Made by a program: the position numbers and the translations under genes. 64,000 bases of DNA from Polaribacter dokdonensis (GTDB taxonomy: Bacteria; Bacteroidota; Bacteroidia; Flavobacteriales; Flavobacteriaceae): the NCBI RefSeq assembly GCF_024362345.1, contig NZ_CP101505.1:2253501-2317500 (forward strand), read 5' to 3'. Shown here piece by piece: positions 1-8,395 of the stretch; position 1 is the stretch's first letter, and the number at the start of each line of letters is the position of its first letter. The notes under the pieces were generated by a model. That model ran no database searches, was not told where the DNA came from, and saw only the letters and a list, made by a program, of their open reading frames with translations.

Positions 1-1
1 C

Positions 2-238
2 AATGGAATTGTTAAACTGAACAATATTTTACAAAAAACGCTTCTTAAATTATATTCTGGTAATGTGTATGCAACTACAAAAAACACAGATACTAAAATA
101 ATATCTAACCTTGGTAAGATAAATGTTGATGATGAATTGTATGAGAAATTATATGAAAATCAACCTACAATTAGTAATCGTAAACTAGAGATAATTACCA
201 TAAAAGGGAATATTTTTATTGCAAAAGAGGATTACTAA
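2..238 (+). CDS. C-terminal end of an unidentified protein (5' end outside window)
   Basis: An open frame runs in from the left edge and stops at TAA 236-238, leaving 78 codons of a C-terminal region. The peptide is rich in alternating hydrophobic and polar residues, with several short beta-strand-like stretches (for example KLEIITIKGNIFIAKEDY at the end), and has no membrane segment or signal in the visible part. It could be the end of an adhesin-like beta-repeat protein of the DUF2807/DUF4097 kind, but that is only a guess from texture. Coding is supported by the lack of stops and by A/T-rich third positions like those of the neighbours. The following gene begins 58 bp downstream on the same strand. 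Confidence 0.5.
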   Translation, partial: NGIVKLNNILQKTLLKLYSGNVYATTKNTDTKIISNLGKINVDDELYEKLYENQPTISNRKLEIITIKGNIFIAKEDY

Positions 239-296
239 AAACTTGATAGAGGTAATTTTAAAAATTATCTTAATTTAGTAGAAATCAATTTTACGT

Positions 297-674
297 ATGC
301 AAACTTTAGATTATATCATCATCGCTTTAAAAGTAATTGTTTCATTAAGTATTTTAAATGTTTGGCTAATTCAGCCTAAAAAGAACACAAAATGGAGAGG
401 TGGAGATGCAACAACAATTATAGAGGAATTTAACTGTTATGGCTTATCAAAAACAATATGCTATATCATAGGTTTTCTAAAAGTTAGTTTGGCAATTTTA
501 TTATTGGTTTCAATAAAATTTGAGGAATTAACCATAGTTTCAAGTTTAGGGCTAGCAACTTTATTATTAGGGTCAATTTTAATGCATCTTAAAATAAAAG
601 ACCCTTTATTTAAGTCTTTCCCAGCATTTCTATTTGTAGTTATGAATTTAATTATTGCCTACTTCTCTTACTAG
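297..674 (+). CDS. DoxX-like small membrane protein
   Basis: A 125-residue protein with about four hydrophobic segments (roughly residues 5-25, 55-73, 78-95 and 105-123), which is the size and topology of the DoxX-like family of small inner-membrane proteins. The family's function is poorly defined; members are often linked to redox or quinone-related processes. The segment after the third helix, MHLKIKDPLFKSFPAFLF, closely matches VRLKIKDNFIKSSPAFTF in the gene on the opposite strand, so the two are paralogues. The stop codon is part of a CTAG shared with that convergent gene. The ATG at 297 is the first in frame after the previous gene. Confidence 0.6.
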   Translation: MQTLDYIIIALKVIVSLSILNVWLIQPKKNTKWRGGDATTIIEEFNCYGLSKTICYIIGFLKVSLAILLLVSIKFEELTIVSSLGLATLLLGSILMHLKIKDPLFKSFPAFLFVVMNLIIAYFSY

Positions 675-1021
675 AAAAATTTATAAAAAGTTTTTAAAGC
701 GATAAATAAGTTGATCGCTGCAAACGTAAAAGCAGGTGAAGATTTTATAAAATTATCTTTAATTTTTAAACGAACTATAAAGCCAGCAAGCATTAACAAG
801 AACAATCCAGAAGAAGCCAACAATAACAATAACGGATTGTAATAATAACCAACTAACAGACCAATAGCACCCAGTATTTGTAAAACACCAATTAGTTTTC
901 TAAAATTAGGTAGTTTATATCTAATAAACTCTGCAATTATAAATGCTGATGTAAAACAAGTAATACCAAAGTAAAAAAAGCAAAGACTAGAAAAGAAAAC
1001 GAGTATTAAAAGTAGATTCAA
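671..1021 (-). CDS. DoxX-like small membrane protein (paralogue of the convergent neighbour)
   Basis: A 116-residue integral membrane protein with four predicted hydrophobic helices (about residues 3-25, 42-58, 62-82 and 95-112). Size, topology and the LKIKD...SPAF motif before the last helix place it in the DoxX-like family together with the convergent gene at 297-674. It ends inside the same CTAG palindrome (671-674) that ends its paralogue. No terminator is visible between the two genes, so the transcripts may overlap at their 3' ends. A molecular function cannot be read from the sequence. Confidence 0.6.
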   Translation of the reverse strand: MNLLLILVFFSSLCFFYFGITCFTSAFIIAEFIRYKLPNFRKLIGVLQILGAIGLLVGYYYNPLLLLLASSGLFLLMLAGFIVRLKIKDNFIKSSPAFTFAAINLFIALKTFYKFF

Positions 1022-1141
1022 AAGAAAGTTTTTTTAAAGATAAATTAAAATCATCTTAGATTTATAAATTTATGAAAAAGTTTAAAAAAGCTGAGTTATA
1101 GGTAGAAAATTTAATCTTTAATTTTTTCATAATAATATCAC

Positions 1142-1149
1142 TATTTTTG
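1142..1149 (+). promoter_or_regulatory. Bacteroidota -7 promoter element for lspA
   Basis: TATTTTTG matches the TAnnTTTG -7 element read by the Bacteroidota primary sigma factor. It lies 19 bp before the lspA ATG, giving a leader of roughly 15 nt. No clear TTG -33 element is visible at the expected spacing. Confidence 0.45.
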
Positions 1150-1168
1150 TGACTTTAAAATTAAAAAA

Positions 1169-1798
1169 ATGTCTAAAAAAGCGCTGGCTATTCTTACTAT
1201 TCTAATTGCAATTGTATTAGATCAAGTTATTAAAATCTATGTAAAAACTCATTTTATATTAGGTGAAGAGGTTTTAGTATTCGATTGGTTTAGAATACAC
1301 TTTGTAGAGAACAATGGTATGGCTATGGGTTTTGAGTTTGGAGGAAAAACAGGTAAACTTTTTCTAACTTTATTTAGAATTGTAGCTGTTGGTTTAATTA
1401 TTTATTGGTTAAGTAACAATATTAAAAGAAAGGTACATAATGCAGTAATAATAGGTATTTCTTTAATATTTTCAGGTGCTGTTGGTAATATTATAGATTC
1501 TGTTTTTTATGGTGTTATTTTCGATCATCCAAAACATAGTGTAGCTACTTTATTCCCAGAAACTACAGATGGTGAGTTCTTTTATGGTAAAGTTGTAGAT
1601 ATGTTTTACTTTCCTATTTGGGAAGGTATTTTACCAGATTGGATTCCTTTTGTTGGTGGAGAAATGTATACGTTTTTTCAATACATTTTTAATCCTGCAG
1701 ATTCTTACATAACTATTGGTGTAGCATTATTATTTATTTTTAGCAAGCAAGCATTTCCTAAAGAAGAGAAAAAAGAAACCAAGACTGTAGATGCCTAA
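1169..1798 (+). CDS. lspA: Lipoprotein signal peptidase (signal peptidase II)
   Basis: Inner-membrane aspartyl protease that removes the signal peptide from prolipoproteins after lipid attachment. The 209-residue protein has the family motifs in order: LDQVIK near residue 17, VENNGMAMG at 46-54, GNIID ending in Asp110, and FNPAD ending in Asp178; the two Asp residues are the catalytic pair. It is longer than the roughly 165-residue E. coli enzyme because of an insertion between the catalytic motifs (about 116-168), as is common in Bacteroidota. Four hydrophobic helices are visible. The many lipoproteins in this window (gldD, the DUF5689 protein and others) would be its substrates. Confidence 0.95.
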   Translation: MSKKALAILTILIAIVLDQVIKIYVKTHFILGEEVLVFDWFRIHFVENNGMAMGFEFGGKTGKLFLTLFRIVAVGLIIYWLSNNIKRKVHNAVIIGISLIFSGAVGNIIDSVFYGVIFDHPKHSVATLFPETTDGEFFYGKVVDMFYFPIWEGILPDWIPFVGGEMYTFFQYIFNPADSYITIGVALLFIFSKQAFPKEEKKETKTVDA

Positions 1799-1873
1799 AA
1801 TAGCGCTTTAATTTTCTTGTTGATTAGGTGTAAATAAAAGACCAAATGTGTCTGTTTAATTCTACATAAAAGT

Positions 1874-1881
1874 TATTTTTG
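1874..1881 (+). promoter_or_regulatory. -7 promoter element of uvrC, placed for a nearly leaderless mRNA
   Basis: TATTTTTG fits TAnnTTTG and ends only 3 bp before the uvrC ATG at 1885. Transcription from this element would start about at the start codon, so the mRNA would have almost no leader. The element lies just where a TTG start could otherwise be called at 1879, which argues for ATG 1885 as the real start. Confidence 0.5.
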
Positions 1882-1884
1882 TGT

Positions 1885-3690
1885 ATGAACACTTCTTTAG
1901 AGCTTCAAATTAAAACACTGCCTTCTTCTCCAGGAGTTTATCAATATTTTGATAAAGAAGAAAAACTGATTTATGTTGGTAAAGCCAAAAATTTAAAGAA
2001 ACGAGTATCTTCTTATTTTACAAAAACACATGATAGTGGAAAAACTAGAGTTTTAGTAAAAAACATTAACACAGTAAAACACATTGTTGTTAATACAGAA
2101 ACAGACGCACTTTTATTAGAAAATAACCTTATAAAAAAATACAAACCTAAGTACAATGTACTTTTAAAGGATGATAAAACCTATCCTTGGATTTGTATCA
2201 AAAAAGAACGTTTTCCAAGAGTTTTTATGACAAGAAGAGTTATTAAAGATGGCTCTGAATATTTTGGGCCTTATACTTCTGTTAGAACCATTAAAGCACT
2301 TTTAGAGCTCATAAAAGAATTATATACACTTAGAACTTGTAAGTACGATTTAAGTAGAGAAAAAATAAATACAGGTAAATATAAAGTCTGTTTAGAATAT
2401 CATTTAGGAAATTGTTTAGGACCTTGTGAAGCTTTAGAAACTGAACAGCATTACAATAATTCCATAAAAGAAATTCGAAACATTATTAAAGGTAATTTTA
2501 AAGAAAGCCTGGAAAGACTTAATGCTTTAATGATGGGTTTTGCAGAAAAAATGGAGTTTGAAAAAGCGCAGAGAATTAAAGAAAAGTTAGACAGACTAAG
2601 CAACTATCAAGCAAAAAGCACTATTGTAAATCCTTCTATTAATAATGTAGATGTATTTTCTATTATATCAGATAAAACCCATGGCTATGCCAATTTTATA
2701 AAGATTTCTAATGGATCTATTATACAATCTCATACCACAGAAATAAAGAAAAAATTAGAAGAGTCAGACAAAGAATTACTAGAACTTTTCATTTTCGAAA
2801 TCAGACAAAGATACAATTCAACTTCACCAGAAATTTATGTTCCTTTTCAAGTAAATATTGGTGAAGATGTTAAGGTTACTATACCAAAAGTAGGTGATAA
2901 AAAGAGAATTGTAGAACTGTCTGAAAGAAATGCCAAATACTATAAGTTAGAGCAGTTAAAACAGATTAAAATTGTAGATCCTGATAGGCATGTGAAAAGA
3001 ATTATGGCTCAAATGAAGGCAGATTTGCGTTTAAAAGAAGAGCCAAGACATATTGAGTGTTTTGATAATTCTAATATACAAGGTACAAATCCTGTTGCTG
3101 CATGTGTGGTTTTTAGAGATGGAAAACCAAGTAAAAAAGAATACAGACATTACAATATAAAAACCGTTGTTGGGCCAGATGATTTTGCTTCTATGGAAGA
3201 GGTTGTTTTTAGAAGATATAAACGATTGCTTACTGAAGGCGAATCTTTACCACAACTAATTATTGTTGATGGTGGAAAAGGACAATTATCGTCAGCCGTA
3301 AAAAGTTTAGAAATTTTAGGTTTACGTGGTAAAATTGCAATTATTGGTATTGCCAAACGTTTAGAAGAAATCTATTATCCAGATGACCCGATACCTTTAT
3401 ATCTAGATAAAAAATCTGAAACCTTAAAGATTACTCAGTTTTTAAGAAATGAGGCTCATAGATTTGGTATTACATTTCATAGAAATAAAAGAAGTAAAAG
3501 TGCCATTCAAAGTGAGTTAGAACAAATACCAGATGTTGGCAAACAAACTATTACAACTTTATTACGTAAATTTAAATCCGCAAAACGAGTAAAAGAAGCT
3601 AATATAGAAGAGCTAAAAGCGGTTATTGGTAATGCAAGAGCATTAAAAGTCTATAATTTTTACCATTCAAAAAAAGACAATGAAAAATAA
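1885..3690 (+). CDS. uvrC: Excinuclease ABC subunit C
   Basis: Nuclease subunit of UvrABC nucleotide excision repair; it cuts the damaged DNA strand on both sides of the lesion bound by UvrB. About 601 residues, the normal length. Domains in order: N-terminal GIY-YIG nuclease (PGVYQYFD and IYVGKAKNLKKRV in the first 45 residues), a Cys-rich stretch with LGNCLGPC near residue 170-180, a UVR motif around 195-230, the RNase H-like endonuclease domain (HIECFDNSNIQGTNPVAACVVF, then IVDGGKGQL), and a C-terminal helix-hairpin-helix (IPDVGKQTITTLLRKF). ATG 1885 is preferred over an upstream in-frame TTG. The 3' end overlaps the next gene by 11 bp. Confidence 0.95.
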   Translation: MNTSLELQIKTLPSSPGVYQYFDKEEKLIYVGKAKNLKKRVSSYFTKTHDSGKTRVLVKNINTVKHIVVNTETDALLLENNLIKKYKPKYNVLLKDDKTYPWICIKKERFPRVFMTRRVIKDGSEYFGPYTSVRTIKALLELIKELYTLRTCKYDLSREKINTGKYKVCLEYHLGNCLGPCEALETEQHYNNSIKEIRNIIKGNFKESLERLNALMMGFAEKMEFEKAQRIKEKLDRLSNYQAKSTIVNPSINNVDVFSIISDKTHGYANFIKISNGSIIQSHTTEIKKKLEESDKELLELFIFEIRQRYNSTSPEIYVPFQVNIGEDVKVTIPKVGDKKRIVELSERNAKYYKLEQLKQIKIVDPDRHVKRIMAQMKADLRLKEEPRHIECFDNSNIQGTNPVAACVVFRDGKPSKKEYRHYNIKTVVGPDDFASMEEVVFRRYKRLLTEGESLPQLIIVDGGKGQLSSAVKSLEILGLRGKIAIIGIAKRLEEIYYPDDPIPLYLDKKSETLKITQFLRNEAHRFGITFHRNKRSKSAIQSELEQIPDVGKQTITTLLRKFKSAKRVKEANIEELKAVIGNARALKVYNFYHSKKDNEK

Positions 3691-5875
3691 ACTTATTTTA
3701 ATTTTATTACTCCCTTGGTTTGTTTTCGCTCAGCAAACACAACCTAAAGTAGGTTTAGTTTTGAGTGGTGGAGGTGCAAAAGGTTTTGCACATATTGGTG
3801 TTTTAAAAGAAATAGATAAAGCTGGTATTCAGTTAGATTATATTGCAGGCACAAGTATGGGTGCTATTATTGGTGGCTTATATGCTGCTGGTTATTCTGC
3901 AGTTCAAATAGAAGATATTGTTGTAAATACAGATTTTATGACATTACTAAGAGATCAAATTCCTAGAAGTTCAGAAACGTTCTTCGAAAAAGAATATGGT
4001 GAAAAAACGGTTATAACTCTGCCTGTAAATAATGGTAAAATTGGTTTTCCTAGAGGTATTTCTAAAGGACAAAATGTATTAAATCTACTCTTAGAATTAT
4101 TTGATTCTTTAGATGGCAACCAAGATTTTTCTAAACTAGCAACACCATTTTTTTGTATTGCAACAGATGTAGAAAATGGTAACCCTATAGTTTTAGAAAG
4201 CGGTTCATTACCTATTGCATTAAGAGCAAGTGGTTCTTTTCCTTCATTATTAAACCCAGTAGAAGTAGGTGATAAACTTTTAGTTGATGGTGGAATTGCC
4301 AATAACTTTCCTGTAAGTATTATGAAAGATAAAGGAATAGATATTGTAATTGGTGTAGATGTAGAAGGCAAACTCTTTCAGAAAGAAAAAATTAATTCTG
4401 TTGTTGCTTTGCTAAATCAAATTGTTAGCTATCAAATGTATAATAAGTCTGATGAAGAAATTAAAAAATTAGACGTTTACATACACCCAGAAATTTACGA
4501 TTTCTCTGTAGTAGATTTTGAAAGAAAAGAAGAAATTTTAGAAAAAGGAGAACTTGCAGCTAAAAAATATACTAAAGTTTTTGAAGAAATTGCAGCCAAA
4601 CAAACTATTAAAAAGAAACGTACAGATATAGAAATAAATACCAGTAAAATGTTAATATCAGATATTGCATTAACGGGTAATAATAATTATACAAGGTCTT
4701 ATGTTTTAGGAAAATTAAACATTTTAGAAGGTGATAGTTTGTCTAGACAAGAAGTTACAAAGAGAATTCATTTACTTTCTGCAACTAGAAATTATAATAA
4801 AATTGAATATAATTTTATTAAAAAAGTAGACGGTTCTTATCTCTTAAATTTTAATTTAACAGAATCAAATGAGAAAGCCAATTTAAAATTAGGCGTGCAT
4901 TATGATTTTTTATATAAATCTGGAGTGTTAGCTAACTACAATCACAAGCGTCTTTTTGGTAAGAATGATATGCTTGCTGTAGATTTTATTTTAGGCGATA
5001 ATTTAAGATACGATTTAAATTATTTTGTAGATAATGGATTTTATATTAGTTACGGAATTAGATCTAGATACGATCATTTTAGAGCAAACTCGAAGTTTAA
5101 TTTAGTAATAACTGATGAATTTGATATAAATAATATAAATATTAAATATACAGATATAACCAATCAATTATACTTACAAACCACCTTTGGTAGAAAGTTT
5201 GCAATTGGTTTAGGTTTAGAACATAAGTATATAAAAATAAGTACAGAAACTATTGTTGTGAATAGTGGAGAAACTATTTTAGATAACAGTGAGTATCTTA
5301 ATGCATTTGGTTATATTAAGTTAGATACTTATGATCAAAAATATTTTGTTACTAAAGGATATTTTGCAGATTTAAGAGCAAAATGGTTTATCAATTCAAC
5401 AAACCATAATCAAAATTTTAAACGTTTTCTACAAACTAGAGGAACTTTAGGTTTTGCAACTACTTTTTTCGATAAACTTACATTTCAATTAACCAATGAA
5501 GCTGGTTTTACTTTTGATAACCCAGATTCTAGCATTTTTGATTTTTATCTTGGTGGATATAACCAAAACTATATCAACACTTTTACTCGATTTTATGGTT
5601 ATGATTTTGCAGAGCTTTCAGATCTTTCTTACGTAAAATCAGAACTAAATATTAGATATCGTTTTGCAGACAGACATTATGCAAATTTTATTGCCAATTA
5701 TGCAAGGTTAGATACCAATGTGTTTAAAGACATCGATTTGTTTACAGATATCAAATCTGGTTATGCAGTAGGGTATAGCTATAACAGTATTATTGGACCA
5801 ATTGAATTAAAATACGCTTGGTCTCCAGATACCAAACAGAATTTTTGGTTGTTTAATCTAGGTTTTTGGTTCTAA
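3680..5875 (+). CDS. Patatin-like phospholipase with outer-membrane barrel domain (type Vd autotransporter-like)
   Basis: A 731-residue exported protein with a signal peptide (about 1-17, ending VFAQ). The patatin domain follows: oxyanion loop SGGGAKGFAH near residue 30, nucleophile motif GTSMG near 58, and the catalytic Asp in VDGGIANNFPV near 200. About residues 310-380 look like a POTRA domain and about 400-731 like a BamA/D15-type beta-barrel ending in FWF. This is the arrangement of PlpD-type (type Vd) secreted lipases, so the lipase may be displayed at the cell surface. The gene starts inside the last 11 bp of uvrC and is probably translationally coupled to it. The substrate cannot be read from the sequence. 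Confidence 0.85.
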   Translation: MKNKLILILLLPWFVFAQQTQPKVGLVLSGGGAKGFAHIGVLKEIDKAGIQLDYIAGTSMGAIIGGLYAAGYSAVQIEDIVVNTDFMTLLRDQIPRSSETFFEKEYGEKTVITLPVNNGKIGFPRGISKGQNVLNLLLELFDSLDGNQDFSKLATPFFCIATDVENGNPIVLESGSLPIALRASGSFPSLLNPVEVGDKLLVDGGIANNFPVSIMKDKGIDIVIGVDVEGKLFQKEKINSVVALLNQIVSYQMYNKSDEEIKKLDVYIHPEIYDFSVVDFERKEEILEKGELAAKKYTKVFEEIAAKQTIKKKRTDIEINTSKMLISDIALTGNNNYTRSYVLGKLNILEGDSLSRQEVTKRIHLLSATRNYNKIEYNFIKKVDGSYLLNFNLTESNEKANLKLGVHYDFLYKSGVLANYNHKRLFGKNDMLAVDFILGDNLRYDLNYFVDNGFYISYGIRSRYDHFRANSKFNLVITDEFDINNINIKYTDITNQLYLQTTFGRKFAIGLGLEHKYIKISTETIVVNSGETILDNSEYLNAFGYIKLDTYDQKYFVTKGYFADLRAKWFINSTNHNQNFKRFLQTRGTLGFATTFFDKLTFQLTNEAGFTFDNPDSSIFDFYLGGYNQNYINTFTRFYGYDFAELSDLSYVKSELNIRYRFADRHYANFIANYARLDTNVFKDIDLFTDIKSGYAVGYSYNSIIGPIELKYAWSPDTKQNFWLFNLGFWF

Positions 5876-5878
5876 AAA

Positions 5879-8125
5879 TTAAACTTTAGTACTTAAATAG
5901 AACTCTTCATAAGTTTCCAATAAATTCATAAGGGCTTTCATTAAATCTTTTGTTTCTAAAAGAATACTAAAGTAAAGCGTTGTGTTTTTAGGACTTGTTT
6001 CATCTGTCCTGATTCTTGCAACTTGCTTTTCTATAGACAAGGAAACATTGCTTAATAATTCTCTTTTTTGAATTAATAAAGGATTTAAATCATCAAACTT
6101 ACGCTCCTTAAAAATAGTAGAAATTATACCTAAAATAGTACTTAACTCATTATTAATAAGCTTTAAATCTTTAATCTGACCTTTCTTTAAATTCTTATGA
6201 TTATTATTTACGTGCTTAAAACTTGCTCTAGAAATGTAACTTATAGATTGAGCAGCATCTTGTAAATAACCTAAAATTGAAATATAAAACTTACTTGCTT
6301 GTACAGAGGTTTCATCTAAAGATTTAATGAAATAGAAAACATTGTCTTTTAAGTCATCAATCTCATCATTTAATTTTTCTACATGCTTATCTGTTTTTCT
6401 AAGCTTATTTAAATCATGATTTGCCAAATCATTTACAACATGAGTATATAATTTATCAATTCTAGTTGCAACTTCAGAAACGTGTCCAGAACTTTCATCA
6501 ATAACGCCATTAATGGTAATTAACTCAGATCTTTCTATGTATGTTTTTCTTTTTATTTCTTGCGTCTTTTTTCTATGGGCTATAGAGTTTTTTGTAATTA
6601 AAGCTGCAACTGCCACTAGCAAAATAGGAATAAAAATAATATGTAAATGAATTAAATAAGCTACAATACCTGCAGCTACAAAAGCTACTAAAGCTGTTAA
6701 AAACCAACCACCAATTACATTTAAAACTCCTGCAACTCTATAAACTGCACTTTCACGACCCCAAGCTCTATCTGCCAAAGATGTGCCCATTGCTACCATA
6801 AATGTAACGTAGGTTGTAGATAAAGGTAATTTCATAGATGTTGCTATAGAAATTAAAACACTAGCCATAACTAGGTTTACAGATGCTCTTACCAAATCAA
6901 AGGCAGGCATTTCTATAGTTTTATCATTAGGTAATTTTACACTTGGTTTTTCAAATTTTGAGTTAATGAATGTTTTTGTTTTTTCAGGAAGTACATAATT
7001 AATACCAACGTTTACAAACATTGCAAAACGAACAACAACTCTTGAAACATTGTTGGGCTGAAATTTTTCATGACCTTCACCTTGTCTAGATAAGTTAATT
7101 CCTGTTTCAATAACAGATTTGGCTTTAGAAGAGGTCCATAAAGTAATAACCATTATTAAACCAGCCAACAATAATAGCCAAACATTAGACTTTACTTTTG
7201 CAGCTAAACTAGCCATAGAAAATACTTCTGCATCAACACCAGAAACACTCCATGTTTCGTAAGAATTTAGGGCAGCAATTGGCACTCCAATAAAGTTTAC
7301 TAAGTCATTACCAGCAAAAGCCATTGCTAAAGAAAATGTACCAATACCAATAATTAACACAAGAATATTTAGTTTAAATATTTTAGTTAATAAGTAAGAT
7401 AAAACCGTCCAAAGTATAAAGCTTATGGCAATAATACTTATGGTGTTACCTTCCATTACATGTGCAATATTTTCGTAAAAGTCAGTACCTTTTAATCCTT
7501 TTATTATGATAAAATAAGTAATTGCTGTAATTGCAAAACCACCAAACAAAGAATTAATATACGTAGGTCTGCTCGCAAAATTAAACGAGTAAATAAGTCT
7601 AGAAAAATACTGTACAATAGCACCCACACTAAATGCAACCACTACAGAAAGTAAAATTCCTAAAATAATGTCTGTTGCAGTATCATAATTAATGTATTTC
7701 CAAATAGAGGCAATTCCTTCAGCATCATTCTGAGATATTTTTATAAAAGCAATAACCACAGCAGAACCTAACAATTCAAACACAATAGAAACTGTTGTAG
7801 AGGTTGGCATCCCTAATGAATTAAAGAGATCCAATAATAGAATATCTGTAATCATTACTGCCATGAAAATAAACATCACATCCTGAAAAACAAACATGCT
7901 TGGGTTAAAAATTCCTTTTCTAGCAACCTCCATCATTCCACTAGATGAAACAGCACCAAAGAATACTCCAACACTGGCAATTATCATAATATTTCTTACA
8001 GAAATTGCTTTAGAACCAATAGCAGAATTTAAGAAGTTTACAGCATCATTACTAACACCTACTACTAAATCTACAATAGCTAAAGCTGCTAAAGCAACTA
8101 GCATTAACACATAAGGATCTCCCAT
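5879..8125 (-). CDS. PiT-family inorganic phosphate transporter with C-terminal PhoU-like region
   Basis: A 748-residue inner-membrane protein. The N-terminal two thirds contain the two PiT repeats: NDAVNFLNSAIGSKAI near residues 27-42 with MPTSTTVSIVFELLGS, and later FAGNDLVNFIGVPIAA with MKLPLSTTYVTFMVAMGTS. These motifs mark Na+- or H+-coupled low-affinity phosphate transporters. The last 220 residues or so are soluble, helical and heptad-rich, like the PhoU/PhoU-like regulatory domain that in other bacteria is a separate gene next to PiT. It is convergent with the patatin gene (3 bp gap) and divergent from the TonB receptor at 8396, with repeated operator-like sequences between them. Confidence 0.88.
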   Translation of the reverse strand: MGDPYVLMLVALAALAIVDLVVGVSNDAVNFLNSAIGSKAISVRNIMIIASVGVFFGAVSSSGMMEVARKGIFNPSMFVFQDVMFIFMAVMITDILLLDLFNSLGMPTSTTVSIVFELLGSAVVIAFIKISQNDAEGIASIWKYINYDTATDIILGILLSVVVAFSVGAIVQYFSRLIYSFNFASRPTYINSLFGGFAITAITYFIIIKGLKGTDFYENIAHVMEGNTISIIAISFILWTVLSYLLTKIFKLNILVLIIGIGTFSLAMAFAGNDLVNFIGVPIAALNSYETWSVSGVDAEVFSMASLAAKVKSNVWLLLLAGLIMVITLWTSSKAKSVIETGINLSRQGEGHEKFQPNNVSRVVVRFAMFVNVGINYVLPEKTKTFINSKFEKPSVKLPNDKTIEMPAFDLVRASVNLVMASVLISIATSMKLPLSTTYVTFMVAMGTSLADRAWGRESAVYRVAGVLNVIGGWFLTALVAFVAAGIVAYLIHLHIIFIPILLVAVAALITKNSIAHRKKTQEIKRKTYIERSELITINGVIDESSGHVSEVATRIDKLYTHVVNDLANHDLNKLRKTDKHVEKLNDEIDDLKDNVFYFIKSLDETSVQASKFYISILGYLQDAAQSISYISRASFKHVNNNHKNLKKGQIKDLKLINNELSTILGIISTIFKERKFDDLNPLLIQKRELLSNVSLSIEKQVARIRTDETSPKNTTLYFSILLETKDLMKALMNLLETYEEFYLSTKV

Positions 8126-8151
8126 TTTTGGCGATTATTTTTATATGGCAA

Positions 8152-8159
8152 CAAAGTTA
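8152..8159 (-). promoter_or_regulatory. -7 promoter element for the PiT transporter
   Basis: Read on the minus strand this is TAACTTTG, matching TAnnTTTG. It is 26 bp upstream of the transporter start codon. No clear TTG is present at the -33 position, which would fit a promoter that depends on an activator bound at the repeats just upstream (8180-8196). Confidence 0.45.
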
Positions 8160-8179
8160 AATACACAGCAAGTTGATAA

Positions 8180-8196
8180 TGTTATCTTAATGTTAT
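8180..8196 (-). promoter_or_regulatory. Pho-box-like direct repeats upstream of the PiT gene
   Basis: On the minus strand ATAACA occurs twice with exactly 11-bp spacing (8191-8196 and 8180-8185), just upstream of the -7 element of the phosphate transporter. Spacing of one helical turn between TTAACA-like half-sites is the hallmark of binding sites for PhoB/PhoP-type response regulators. The assignment to PhoB is inference. Confidence 0.35.
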
Positions 8197-8293
8197 GAAA
8201 TTTATGCCCAAATTACAGGGGTAAATTTATCATTTTTATTTGTAACACTAAGGTTTTAAGAGTTTTAAAAATAAATCAACATTAATTTCTTCA

Positions 8294-8343
8294 TTAACGT
8301 TTGCTTAACAGGTTTTTAACCCAACCATAATTTATTCCTAACA
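8294..8343 (+). promoter_or_regulatory. Tandem 11-bp-spaced TTAAC repeats (Pho-box-like) upstream of TonB receptor
   Basis: TTAAC starts at 8294, 8305 and 8316, exactly 11 bp apart, and CTAAC follows in phase at 8338. The array ends just upstream of the -33 region of the promoter whose -7 element is at 8365. B. subtilis PhoP boxes are TTAACA-like repeats with the same 11-bp period, and E. coli Pho boxes have the same period with another sequence. With the divergent phosphate transporter this suggests control by phosphate limitation. Confidence 0.45.
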
Positions 8344-8364
8344 ATCAATTTACAGATGTGGAGG

Positions 8365-8372
8365 TACTTTTG
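8365..8372 (+). promoter_or_regulatory. -7 promoter element of the TonB receptor/lipoprotein operon
   Basis: TACTTTTG matches TAnnTTTG and lies 24 bp before the ATG at 8396. There is no TTG at -33; the repeats at 8294-8343 lie there instead, as expected for an activator-dependent promoter. Confidence 0.5.
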
Positions 8373-8395
8373 CAACGAAAATTTATTTATAAGAA

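Noticed and set aside
1879..1884. TTG start for uvrC
   Set aside because: The TTG is part of the -7 promoter element, so it would not be transcribed; ATG 1885 is used.
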